NCBI GenBank assembly: GCA_900544365.1
Contig: UQVF01000002.1
Location: forward strand, 1 to 64,000
Source of the DNA: an uncultured Veillonella sp.
GTDB lineage: Bacteria > Bacillota > Negativicutes > Veillonellales > Veillonellaceae
DNA length: 64,000 nt
Reading direction: 5' to 3'
Part shown: positions 26,206 through 32,599 of the stretch, piece by piece
Layout of the letters: each line of letters opens with the position of its first letter
Numbering within the stretch: the stretch's first letter is position 1
The notes under the pieces: generated by a model
Databases searched by the model: none
Told to the model about the DNA's origin: nothing
Seen by the model: only the letters and a program-made list of their open reading frames with translations
Program-made: the position numbers and the translations under genes

Positions 26206-26260
26206 CCTAAAAAGTGGTACAATATATGTGTTGAATATTTGTAGATGTACCACCCTTAGG
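26206..26260. repeat. Inverted repeat upstream of the integrase gene
   Basis: The arms CCTAAAAAGTGGTACA (26206-26221) and TGTACCACCCTTAGG (26246-26260) pair with a small mismatch around a 24-base AT-rich spacer. It lies between the integrase start and the ImmA-like gene and could be a regulator or excisionase binding site. Confidence 0.5.
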
Positions 26261-26274
26261 TATGTTCAGAATTT

Positions 26275-26308
26275 ACCTCTCCAGTTGGCGCTGGGGAGGT
26301 ATTTTTTT
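26275..26308 (+). terminator. Plus-strand terminator with no upstream plus-strand gene
   Basis: ACCTCTCCAG and CTGGGGAGGT form a 10-bp stem with one G-T pair and a 6-base loop, followed by ATTTTTTT. It points right, opposite to all genes around it. An extended -10-like TGGTACAAT at 26215-26223 lies 50 bases upstream, so a short RNA may run between them. Confidence 0.6.
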
Positions 26309-26336
26309 ATGTAATTTTAAAACCTGATTTGATTCC

Positions 26337-26358
26337 ATTTTGTTGAGGTCAACAAAAT
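26337..26358. repeat. Short palindrome after the ImmA-like gene
   Basis: ATTTTGTTGA and TCAACAAAAT are perfect 10-bp arms around GG. It is a possible operator or weak minus-strand terminator. Confidence 0.45.
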
Positions 26359-26392
26359 CGAGCGCTTTAGCTATTTCTATTTTGGAAAGAAC

Positions 26393-26671
26393 TCAATCAA
26401 TGAACTGATAGAAGAAGTTGATTTCATCTTCATTGAACCCTGTTTCGTTGCCATGCAAGAGGGATTCTATAACCCCGGCATGCATGTCTTGAGTAAAATG
26501 CCCCTCCATGATGTGAGATACCTCGTGGGCGATGCTTTCTTTGAGTACATCCATAGGCTTGTTACTGTTCACTAGGATGGTGTAACAGCCTTCATCCTCA
26601 CTCGTGCACAGTGTAGCGTTTATTTTTCTTGGTAATTGATTCGTATACAGTATAGTGATATTAATCTCTAT
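26393..26671 (-). CDS. ImmA/IrrE-family zinc metallopeptidase, start codon lost or non-standard
   Basis: The reading frame encodes about 92 residues with the zinc-protease motif HEVSH in SIAHEVSHIMEGH, preceded by YTNQLPRKINAT and CYTILVNSNKP, as in short phage ImmA/IrrE proteins. Such proteases cleave the neighbouring phage repressor during induction (ImmA of ICEBs1). The repressor gene lies directly upstream, as expected for such a pair. No ATG, GTG or TTG exists at the conserved N-terminus. The frame opens with ATA (26671) just after an in-frame TAA, behind GAGGGGG, and ATT (26665) follows. One G-to-A change of a former ATG would explain this. The gene may therefore be silent or translated poorly. 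Confidence 0.65.
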   Translation of the reverse strand: MEINITILYTNQLPRKINATLCTSEDEGCYTILVNSNKPMDVLKESIAHEVSHIMEGHFTQDMHAGVIESLLHGNETGFNEDEINFFYQFID

Positions 26672-27030
26672 TTACCCCCTCGTAAACGATTTACTAAATC
26701 AACCACATAATCTAAATCTTCATCGCTTAAATCCTTAGCAGCATCTAACAATATGCCCTCTTGAACTCTTGCATATTCTGCTTTGGCGTTTACAGCTGGG
26801 TCGATGTAATATTCTTGCTGTTCATCTTCCCAACCCATAAGGTATGAAGGTGTAACATGCAACGCTTCAGCAAATTTTGCGATTTTATTTCTTGATATAT
26901 CTACTTGACCAGACTCAATTTTGTTAATTGTTGATCTAGACTTATAGCCCATGCGTTTTGCCAGTTCATCTTGTGAGTATCCTAATTCTATTCTTCTGTT
27001 TTTAATTTTTTCATATATGGTTAATTCCAT
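26668..27030 (-). CDS. CI-like XRE-family phage repressor
   Basis: A 120-residue protein with an N-terminal HTH (IYEKIKNRRIELGYSQDELA, then RSTINKIESGQVDIS) and a short acidic helical C-terminus that lacks a LexA-type S24 protease domain. Repressors of this shape are inactivated by a partner ImmA-type protease rather than by RecA-stimulated self-cleavage. It keeps the prophage silent by binding between its own promoter and the divergent cro-side promoter. A GGAGGACAATT ribosome binding site precedes ATG 27030. Confidence 0.85.
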   Translation of the reverse strand: MELTIYEKIKNRRIELGYSQDELAKRMGYKSRSTINKIESGQVDISRNKIAKFAEALHVTPSYLMGWEDEQQEYYIDPAVNAKAEYARVQEGILLDAAKDLSDEDLDYVVDLVNRLRGGK

Positions 27031-27053
27031 AATAATTGTCCTCCTATGTAATT

Positions 27054-27082
27054 ATTCTAGCACTTAAGAGAAAAAAATTCAA
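27054..27082 (-). promoter_or_regulatory. Repressor-side promoter (PRM-like)
   Basis: On the minus strand, TTGAAT (27082-27077), a 17-base spacer and TAGAAT (27059-27054) point into the repressor gene. The 28 bases between this and the opposing promoter are AT-rich and are the likely operator region. Confidence 0.65.
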
Positions 27083-27110
27083 CAAAAATTGATGAAAATG
27101 AAAAAAATAG

Positions 27111-27139
27111 TTGACTTAAAATCTACAAAGGTATATACT
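27111..27139 (+). promoter_or_regulatory. Cro-side promoter (PR-like)
   Basis: TTGACT (27111-27116), a 17-base spacer and TATACT (27134-27139) point into the Cro-like gene. Confidence 0.7.
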
Positions 27140-27181
27140 GTGATTGTAGAAAATAATTCAACAGAAAAGGAGGTAAAAGAT

Positions 27182-27388
27182 TTGTATAATGGAGAACTTT
27201 TGAAGGCTATTATTGAAAAATCAGGAGTAAAGTTAAAATTTATTGCTCTACGGCTTGGAATCTCGCCATATGGTTTAAAGTTGAAGCTAGATGGAGTTAA
27301 TGAATTTAAAAATAGTGAAATGATAGCTCTTTCAGAACTATTAAAACTATCATGTAATGATAGGGAAAAAATTTTTTTTGGCCTATAA
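27182..27388 (+). CDS. Cro-like small HTH protein
   Basis: Sixty-eight residues from TTG 27182, which has GGAGG 8 bases upstream. Upstream in-frame starts at 27089 lie before the promoter and are not credible. The protein contains LLKAIIEKSGVKLKFIALRLGISPYGLKLKL, a helix-turn-helix in the style of small Cro/XRE proteins, here quoted only to name its position at residues 5-35. Its place opposite the repressor across paired promoters supports a Cro role in the lytic switch. Confidence 0.7.
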   Translation: MYNGELLKAIIEKSGVKLKFIALRLGISPYGLKLKLDGVNEFKNSEMIALSELLKLSCNDREKIFFGL

Positions 27389-27432
27389 GTAGAAAAATAT
27401 TCTACAAACAACCACGGAAGTGAGGTGATGGG

Positions 27433-27573
27433 ATGTATTTAAATGACAAAGACTTTAGGCGGTCGCTGATACAAGATATTACAGATAAGATAGACAATAT
27501 CTTATTAGGTGTATCATTTGGAGCAAGTATCATTGCTTTATTTATTGCCCTAGTAACCATATCCTGGCGTTAG
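27433..27573 (+). CDS. Small membrane protein, unknown
   Basis: Forty-six residues from ATG 27433, with GAGGTGATGGG upstream. A polar N-terminus (MYLNDKDFRRSLIQDITDK) is followed by one hydrophobic helix ending in ALFIALVTISWR. It overlaps tail-to-tail with the minus-strand gene at 27542. I recognise no family. Confidence 0.5.
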   Translation: MYLNDKDFRRSLIQDITDKIDNILLGVSFGASIIALFIALVTISWR

Positions 27574-27946
27574 GGTAAAGTGAAAAGAATAAGGCTACCA
27601 TGGAAATAAGGATAGGAACAGTCCTAAAAAATCTATCTTCAATACGAATTTTACGACGCTCAGTGTAATCAAAGTCATAATCTTCAATGGCTTTTAACCC
27701 TGAATCAGTAATAAATAAAAATTTGCTGACAGAAATGGACGTGATACCAGTTGATTCATCTAATATGAATTTGCTTTTGTAGTCCACGAATAAAGCAGTA
27801 TTAAGTAATTGCACTCGGTACGGAATTGTTTTGAAAGTTTTAAACTCTTGTAAAACTTCATCAATAGTTATATCACGTTCCTGATAGAAGGCTAAGTATT
27901 TAAGAAGATTAATATCAATAGGTGTAAGTTCTTTATAAGATTGCAT
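27542..27946 (-). CDS. Unknown prophage protein with C-terminal membrane helix
   Basis: A 134-residue protein. ATG 27946 is preceded by AAAGGAGGTGATT. The first 100 residues look like a small winged-helix-type domain (LTPIDINLLKYLAFYQERDI, then FLFITDSGLKAI, the pattern of a repressor-like 'wing'). The end is a hydrophobic helix (VPILISMVALFFSLY). It is on the minus strand beside the repressor unit, so it may be expressed in the lysogen and could serve in superinfection exclusion or immunity. That role is inference, and no family was recognised. Confidence 0.6.
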   Translation of the reverse strand: MQSYKELTPIDINLLKYLAFYQERDITIDEVLQEFKTFKTIPYRVQLLNTALFVDYKSKFILDESTGITSISVSKFLFITDSGLKAIEDYDFDYTERRKIRIEDRFFRTVPILISMVALFFSLYPNARIWLLGQ

Positions 27947-28001
27947 ATAATCACCTCCTTTCAAGGTGATTATAACACAAATAGTGGGGAGGTGATGAGG
28001 T

Positions 28002-28136
28002 GTGGATTTAGTTTTTAAAGTCAAAATACAACGTTATTCATGGTACCTGAGTTTCAGTCCCCGCAATGGGGAGATAATTCTAAATAATATCAACAAGCGC
28101 ATTCATTGTGACAACTTATATGTTTCAGTCCCCTAG
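28002..28136 (+). CDS. Possible 44-residue protein
   Basis: GTG 28002 follows GGGGAGGTGATGAG, a phage-style ribosome binding site, and the frame stays open for 44 codons (RYSWYLSFSPRNGEIILNN in the middle). It overlaps the two dyad repeats, and its stop falls inside the second one, so the coding call is weak. Confidence 0.35.
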   Translation: MDLVFKVKIQRYSWYLSFSPRNGEIILNNINKRIHCDNLYVSVP

Positions 28137-28148
28137 ATGGGGCTATAA
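28051..28148 (+). repeat. Two CRISPR-repeat-like direct repeats, 71 bp apart
   Basis: Units at 28051-28077 and 28122-28148 share GTTTCAGTCCCC, three variable bases, ATGGGG, two variable bases and ATAA (22 of 27 identical). Each contains a CCCC-N5-GGGG dyad. The 71-base period is not a multiple of three, so this is conservation at DNA level. They may be a degenerate mini-CRISPR (repeat, about 44-base spacer, repeat) or a pair of operators just upstream of the early promoter at 28173. Confidence 0.55.
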
Positions 28149-28172
28149 AGGTGGTAGTAAAACCTATTTAAT

Positions 28173-28201
28173 TTGATTATAGGCTTGCATATGCTTATAA
28201 G
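28173..28201 (+). promoter_or_regulatory. Early lytic operon promoter
   Basis: TTGATT, a 17-base spacer and TATAAG sit 37 bases before the first early gene, directly after the second dyad repeat. Confidence 0.6.
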
Positions 28202-28237
28202 TCAATGAATACTTTCAGCAAAAAGGAAGGTATAAGA

Positions 28238-28420
28238 ATGAATTTATATGAAAACATTAAGAAAAAGTGCAAGGAGCGAGGCATCAGCATTGCCAAGCTA
28301 GAGCGAGCCACTAAACTTTCCGTAGGCAGTATATCTCATTGGAGAGTATCAGAGCCTAAAGTAGGAAATGCAAAGGCTGTGGCGGATTACCTTCATTGCA
28401 CTATTGATGAATTGCTGTAA
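28238..28420 (+). CDS. XRE-family HTH regulator, 60 residues
   Basis: A compact DNA-binding protein made of little more than one helix-turn-helix (NIKKKCKERGISIAKLERAT followed by SVGSISHWRVSEPKV). ATG 28238 with GGAAGG upstream was chosen over TTG/ATG at 28205, which lacks a binding site and falls on the promoter. It is the first gene of the early operon and likely controls it or the lysis-lysogeny switch. Confidence 0.8.
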   Translation: MNLYENIKKKCKERGISIAKLERATKLSVGSISHWRVSEPKVGNAKAVADYLHCTIDELL

Positions 28421-28434
28421 GGAGGTGAAGAAGG

Positions 28435-28818
28435 ATGACAAAAGAAGAATTTGGGGCACACTTACAAAGCCTGTTAGAATCGCGAGGATTATCTCAGAAA
28501 AGACTTTCAATGTTGACTGGAATTAGGGAGTCAACTATATCTGATTGGATTAATGGGAAGTATTACCCAAAGCAAGATAAACGGTTGCTTATTGCAAAGG
28601 CTTTAAATATTCCGCCTGATCGTTTATTTGCGCTCGATGAGGATAAACCACCAACAGAAGGTGACTATTGGAAGAAAGACAAATATAAAGAACTGATAGA
28701 ACTATCTACATCTATCGTGGATAGAATGGATGACGATGGGATAGCACTTTCAAAAGGCGATGTGAATACGTTGCTAGAGTTGTTAAGGCTAGAAATTATG
28801 TATCGGTACAGAATGTAA
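28435..28818 (+). CDS. XRE-family HTH regulator, 127 residues
   Basis: The N-terminal HTH has LQSLLESRGLSQKRLSMLTG then STISDWINGKYYPKQDKRL, followed by a flexible middle part and a helical C-terminus. GGAGGTGAAGAAGG precedes ATG 28435. It is the second regulator in tandem in the early operon, 14 bases after the first. It is probably an antirepressor-side or Cro-type factor, but the exact role is unknown. Confidence 0.8.
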   Translation: MTKEEFGAHLQSLLESRGLSQKRLSMLTGIRESTISDWINGKYYPKQDKRLLIAKALNIPPDRLFALDEDKPPTEGDYWKKDKYKELIELSTSIVDRMDDDGIALSKGDVNTLLELLRLEIMYRYRM

Positions 28819-28830
28819 GGAGGTGATGAC

Positions 28831-28911
28831 GTGGAGGATTTCTTAGCAGGATTTTTTGCAGGCGTTGGCATTACATTATTAGCGGTAGTGATAACTATCA
28901 AATTTGGATGA
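28831..28911 (+). CDS. 26-residue membrane peptide
   Basis: GTG 28831 follows AAGGAGGTGATGAC. The product is almost entirely one hydrophobic helix (FLAGFFAGVGITLLAVVITI). The good ribosome binding site and tight spacing to neighbours support translation. Function unknown. Confidence 0.5.
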   Translation: MEDFLAGFFAGVGITLLAVVITIKFG

Positions 28912-28921
28912 GGAGAAAACC

Positions 28922-29143
28922 ATGTTACCAGGATTAGCACCACAACAAAGACAATATTTATATGAACTACATAATAAGTCAGCGAAGGAAGCAGAGAAGA
29001 ACTTAGACTTATGGCTAGAAGGCTACGATGATGAGAACGAGGCTTATTACGTATACAATCAAGAGCTTGAAAGAGCCAAGGTATATGCTGAACTAGGCGG
29101 ATTCCCGCCAAATAAATTTATAAAGGAGGAATCGGGGTGCTGA
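28922..29143 (+). CDS. Small helical phage protein, first of four EQ-motif relatives
   Basis: Seventy-three residues from ATG 28922 with AGGAG upstream. It begins LPGLAPQQRQYLYELHNKSA and is rich in Glu, Asp and Tyr. The N-terminal pattern (Leu-x-x-Glu/Gln-Gln-x-x-x-Leu) recurs in the next three gene products. Unknown function. Confidence 0.6.
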   Translation: MLPGLAPQQRQYLYELHNKSAKEAEKNLDLWLEGYDDENEAYYVYNQELERAKVYAELGGFPPNKFIKEESGC

Positions 29144-29358
29144 TAAAACTAACAGGTGAGCAAAATCAAGAGTTGCAGGCTAGATATAAGGAAGCCGTGG
29201 ACAATGCGCTTAAATATAAGCAGTTGGCAAATATGAATCCTGATCTGCGCTCATATTATTGCGATATGTTCTGGGATAATTGGGGCCAAGCAACTGCGTA
29301 TTATTTATTGGGACAGTTTGAGTTAGACCCAAGGCTTAAGGAGCAAATTTATGGATAG
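29137..29358 (+). CDS. Small helical phage protein, second of four
   Basis: Seventy-three residues from GTG 29137, with AAGGAGG 6-7 bases upstream, overlapping the previous gene by 7 bases. It starts LIKLTGEQNQELQARYKEA, the shared N-terminal motif, and ends with a hydrophobic AYYLLGQFEL stretch. Unknown function. Confidence 0.65.
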   Translation: MLIKLTGEQNQELQARYKEAVDNALKYKQLANMNPDLRSYYCDMFWDNWGQATAYYLLGQFELDPRLKEQIYG

Positions 29359-29644
29359 CAATGAATTTTACAAATCACTCACAGAAGAGCAAAGAGAATA
29401 CTTAGAAGAAAGGCTCGATGTGCTGGTGGAGGTAGCCCATGATTATTTTGATGAGTGGGTAGAATATAATGAAGTACGCGACTTAATCGATTTTATTAGG
29501 TTAGTAAAGGATGCCAAGCGGATTAGTATCATCACAGGTGTTATAAGCGATTCTTTTATTGACTTATTAAAATCAGATAGAGGTCGGTTTATTAAGAACA
29601 GAGACAGCTTTATTTCTTTGATGGAGGAACGTATTAATGGATAG
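29351..29644 (+). CDS. Small helical phage protein, third of four
   Basis: Ninety-seven residues, overlapping its neighbours by 8 bases at each end. It starts MDSNEFYKSLTEEQREYLEE, the clearest form of the shared motif, followed by acidic and hydrophobic helices. Unknown function. Confidence 0.65.
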   Translation: MDSNEFYKSLTEEQREYLEERLDVLVEVAHDYFDEWVEYNEVRDLIDFIRLVKDAKRISIITGVISDSFIDLLKSDRGRFIKNRDSFISLMEERING

Positions 29645-30065
29645 AGGAGAATTTGCTGCAAGCATTAGTAAAGAGCAAGAAGAATTTATCTTTCATAGGA
29701 GAGATGGATTCTTAAAATTAGCGAAAACTTGTATTAATGAGTACAAGGATAATCCGAGTGATGAACTTATTCGGCGAATGGAAGATAACCTATTATCTGC
29801 TAATACACTTCACTTCTTGTTAAATCAACGCCCAATATGGGAGTATAACAAAACGTATGAAGAGTATCACAATATTCTTGATAATCATCAAAAAAACATG
29901 GCACTATTGCACCGTAACAAGAAGTTAGAGAAAACTCTAATGATTAAAGTGTTAGCTAAAGCAGGGGAATTATTGGAGATAACTTATGCGGCATTAACAT
30001 TTGGATTTGGTGCAGGGGTAGGATTATTCGTATTAAATCAATTATGTAAAATGCTGGGGGTCTAA
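29637..30065 (+). CDS. Phage protein, fourth EQ-motif relative, with C-terminal membrane helix
   Basis: A 142-residue protein starting MDRGEFAASISKEQEEFIFH, similar to the gene before it. It adds a C-terminal hydrophobic helix (ITYAALTFGFGAGVGLFVLN). The overlap with its neighbours indicates translational coupling. Function unknown. Confidence 0.65.
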   Translation: MDRGEFAASISKEQEEFIFHRRDGFLKLAKTCINEYKDNPSDELIRRMEDNLLSANTLHFLLNQRPIWEYNKTYEEYHNILDNHQKNMALLHRNKKLEKTLMIKVLAKAGELLEITYAALTFGFGAGVGLFVLNQLCKMLGV

Positions 30066-30325
30066 TGCCAAGAAGAAATAAGAATGCAAGAACACGTAAG
30101 CAAAAGCCATACCACATTATGGCCAAACACAAGAAAAAGCTAGAGGTTGAAAGGAAAGTCGAGCAACAGCTCGCTTACATCCAACAGCAAGAAGAGCACA
30201 AGCGCAAGCAACTTCAAGAAGATGAAGAGAGCAAGCACAATAAACGCCTAGAAAATATAGGAGCAACAATCACACTAGTGTTTGTAGTAATCTTAATCGC
30301 ATGGTTTATTTCAATTATTATTTAG
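30065..30325 (+). CDS. Basic coiled-coil protein with C-terminal membrane anchor
   Basis: Eighty-six residues. A very basic N-terminus (MPRRNKNARTRKQKPYH) leads into a Gln/Glu/Lys-rich helix and ends in one hydrophobic segment (ITLVFVVILIAWFISIII). It looks like a tail-anchored protein. The start overlaps the previous stop by one base. No family recognised. Confidence 0.6.
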   Translation: MPRRNKNARTRKQKPYHIMAKHKKKLEVERKVEQQLAYIQQQEEHKRKQLQEDEESKHNKRLENIGATITLVFVVILIAWFISIII

Positions 30326-30334
30326 GAGGTAATT

Positions 30335-30454
30335 ATGGCTAAAGTACTAGCAAAATTAATCGGAGGTTTACTTACAATATTTTTAGTGTGGTTGGCAGTG
30401 GTGGCATTCATTGTTTACGTATTGGCACAAGTTGTTAAATTTGTATTCTTTTAA
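30335..30454 (+). CDS. 39-residue membrane protein
   Basis: ATG 30335 follows TTAGGAGGTAATT. The product is a single hydrophobic helix (LLTIFLVWLAVVAFIVYVLA) with a short basic N-terminus. It sits between two expressed early genes with 9-base gaps. Function unknown. Confidence 0.55.
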   Translation: MAKVLAKLIGGLLTIFLVWLAVVAFIVYVLAQVVKFVFF

Positions 30455-30463
30455 GGAGGCAAT

Positions 30464-30685
30464 ATGAAAGTAACACCTACACATATTGCCGACATCATGG
30501 GGGTATCACCTCAATTCATTAGGTGCGGATTACGTGCCAACAAATGGGATTGGGGCGATGCGGTTCAGATGCATGGAAAAGTGTACACATACTACGTGTA
30601 CTGGCACAAATTCAAAGAATGGTGGGGACAAAGTGATGCAAAAACAAAAAAAATCGAGCAAATGCTCGAAACGGAAGAATTTTAA
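30464..30685 (+). CDS. Small predicted DNA-binding protein
   Basis: Seventy-three residues starting MKVTPTHIADIMGVSPQFIR, a helix-turn-helix reminiscent of MerR/excisionase-type proteins, followed by aromatic residues (YTYYVYWHKFKEWW). It may be an excisionase or early regulator, but this is inference. AAGGAGG precedes the ATG. The LysM gene starts inside its 3' end in another frame. Confidence 0.6.
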   Translation: MKVTPTHIADIMGVSPQFIRCGLRANKWDWGDAVQMHGKVYTYYVYWHKFKEWWGQSDAKTKKIEQMLETEEF

Positions 30686-30956
30686 AATCTATTGGGATAG
30701 GGTGGCTATGGTCGCTATGGTGCCTATCATGGCAGTAGCATTATATAATGCGACATTCCCTAGCAATGTGGTTGAGTATGAAGACCGTGAGGTAATCGTT
30801 CAAAATGGCGACACCTTATGGACCATCGCAAAAGATGCGGTGGGAGAATCGGAAGATGTGCGCCAAACGATCAGGGAGATTATGACTACCAACAAATTAC
30901 AGGATGGAACAATTCACCCTGGTATGACTCTCAAGGTTAGAGTGATAAAGGAGTGA
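30636..30956 (+). CDS. Membrane-anchored LysM protein, YneA-like layout
   Basis: A 106-residue protein: a basic N-terminus (MQKQKKSSKCSKRKNFKIYW), one transmembrane helix (VAMVAMVPIMAVALYNA), then a LysM domain with VIVQNGDTLWTIAKDA and IHPGMTLKVRV. This is the layout of YneA, the SOS-induced cell-division suppressor of Bacillus. A phage gene of this type in the early operon could delay host division or modify the envelope, which is inference. ATG 30636 was preferred to 30486 because the longer form would read through the previous gene in an unrelated frame with no family match. Confidence 0.7.
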   Translation: MQKQKKSSKCSKRKNFKIYWDRVAMVAMVPIMAVALYNATFPSNVVEYEDREVIVQNGDTLWTIAKDAVGESEDVRQTIREIMTTNKLQDGTIHPGMTLKVRVIKE

Positions 30957-30960
30957 TGTT

Positions 30961-31227
30961 GTGGATTTAAAAGCATATTGTAAAAGCAGAGGAATCAAGC
31001 AAAGTAGGATTACTAGACTGGTGGGAATCCCAAAAGATAGGCTTTGTCGGTTGGTTAATGGAAAGCCCGTAAACCTAACAATTCTAGAACTGATAAAGTT
31101 TTGTAAATTCTTAGGATTAAAACCATCAGAGGTAACTAATGGGTATTCCATATTAATGGATAGCCAAAAGTACTACTTAAAAGAAAAAGCCCCTCAAGGA
31201 TGCGCTAACATCGAGGGACTTAATTAA
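30961..31227 (+). CDS. XRE-family HTH protein, 88 residues
   Basis: GTG 30961 follows AAAGGAG at 7 bases. The sequence LKAYCKSRGIKQSRITRLVG with DRLCRLVNGKPVN and LELIKFCKFLGLKPSEV is a Cro/C1-type HTH. It is the third XRE-type protein in this early operon and a likely regulator of early or middle genes. Confidence 0.7.
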   Translation: MDLKAYCKSRGIKQSRITRLVGIPKDRLCRLVNGKPVNLTILELIKFCKFLGLKPSEVTNGYSILMDSQKYYLKEKAPQGCANIEGLN

Positions 31228-31265
31228 AACAATGTAACTACAGTATATCACAGTGAGGAGGACGT

Positions 31266-31457
31266 ATGGAAGATAATAGCAAAAAAATACATCAAATAAT
31301 TGATCTATTACAAGGCGTTCCAAGATGTCAATGGGATGCATTAGTAATAGAAATAAATAGAGAATATGAAAGAAACGCCAGCAAGGTGACGCTTACTGAC
31401 GTTTCTGGGTTAAAAAAACTATTCACTAACAATGGATATAGAAAGGAAAAGCGATGA
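31266..31457 (+). CDS. Small phage protein, unknown
   Basis: Sixty-three residues starting MEDNSKKIHQIIDLLQGVPR, helical and charged. GAGGAGGACGT precedes the ATG, and the stop overlaps the next start (ATGA). No family recognised. Confidence 0.55.
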   Translation: MEDNSKKIHQIIDLLQGVPRCQWDALVIEINREYERNASKVTLTDVSGLKKLFTNNGYRKEKR

Positions 31458-31648
31458 ATTGTGGAAAAACATATCGGATGACTGGGTACGCAATGGTACC
31501 TATTGATATCACCATTCCACTTGATGAGGGTCAAGACCCCGACGACGTGGCGGATAACTTTACTGAAAGCGATTATGCGGAGTTTATCTTAGGGAGTAAC
31601 ATCCCTTACATTATTAAGGCGGAAATTGACGCCATTGAGGAGGTTTAA
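31454..31648 (+). CDS. Small acidic phage protein, unknown
   Basis: Sixty-four residues with YAMVPIDITIPLDEGQDPDD and many acidic residues. The start overlaps the previous stop by 4 bases. It lies directly upstream of the recombination module. No family recognised. Confidence 0.55.
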   Translation: MNCGKTYRMTGYAMVPIDITIPLDEGQDPDDVADNFTESDYAEFILGSNIPYIIKAEIDAIEEV

Positions 31649-31655
31649 ATAAAAC

Positions 31656-32588
31656 ATGTACAGAAAGATTTTCAACGGCAAGAATGCCACTCATGAAGAG
31701 TGGTTAGAGGCTCGTAAGCAAGGAATTGGTGGTAGTGACATGGCAGCAATTCTAGGATTTAACAAATACCGCGATGCGGTGAGCGTTTGGCTCGACAAAA
31801 GGGGGGAATTACCTCCAGTAGAGGAAAACGAACCAATGTATTGGGGAAACGTACTTGAAGAAGTAGTCGCCCAGGAGTTTGCTAAACGAACAGGATGGAA
31901 AGTTAGAAACAATAACTATACATTACAGTCAATCGAGCATCCATACTTATTGGCCAACATTGATCGTGAGATTGTAGGCGTGGATGCAGGGCTAGAATGT
32001 AAGACCGCTAATGCATTCAAAAAAGATGAGTGGGAAGGAGATGAAGTTCCTACATCCTACTATATCCAGTGTCAACATTATATGGCGGTCACTGGTAAAT
32101 CATCTTGGTGGATTGCGTGCTTACTCGGTGGGAATACATTCATATATAAAGAAATCCCTAGGAATGAAGAGGTAATTGAAGCCATCATTCGTGAGGGTAA
32201 AGTCTTTTGGGACATGGTAGAAAACGGAACAGTACCAGCTGTTACGGGCAGTGAATCAAGCGCCGAAGCACTCAAGACGATGTATAGCAAATCGAATAAG
32301 AAAACTATTGAATTAGACGATGTGGCTATTAATTACATCAATCAATACAAAACGGCTGTTGCAAAAGAAAAAGAGGCTAAGAGTGCTAAGGCTGAAGCTA
32401 CTAATATTATAAAATCCTTGCTCGGCGAAAACGAAATAGGCATTGTTGGTGAGTTTAAAGTCACTTGGGGAATGTGCAAAGGCAAGACAATCTTTAATAC
32501 TAAGGCATTTCAAGAAGATTATCCAGAACTATACAAACAGTATTTAGTAAAAGGCGAGGATACTCGTTCAACATTCAGAGTTAAATAA
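31656..32588 (+). CDS. YqaJ-family viral exonuclease
   Basis: A 310-residue lambda-exonuclease-fold nuclease. The N-terminal signature is WLEARKQGIGGSDMAAILGF, followed by the catalytic acids and lysine in LANIDREIVG and GLECKTANAF (Asp-x-n-Glu-x-Lys). It resects double-strand DNA so that the annealing protein RecT, encoded next, can load. The pair forms a RecE/RecT- or YqaJ/YqaK-type single-strand annealing system. The RBS and 12-base gap to recT indicate co-expression. Confidence 0.9.
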   Translation: MYRKIFNGKNATHEEWLEARKQGIGGSDMAAILGFNKYRDAVSVWLDKRGELPPVEENEPMYWGNVLEEVVAQEFAKRTGWKVRNNNYTLQSIEHPYLLANIDREIVGVDAGLECKTANAFKKDEWEGDEVPTSYYIQCQHYMAVTGKSSWWIACLLGGNTFIYKEIPRNEEVIEAIIREGKVFWDMVENGTVPAVTGSESSAEALKTMYSKSNKKTIELDDVAINYINQYKTAVAKEKEAKSAKAEATNIIKSLLGENEIGIVGEFKVTWGMCKGKTIFNTKAFQEDYPELYKQYLVKGEDTRSTFRVK

Positions 32589-32599
32589 GGAGGAAGAAC

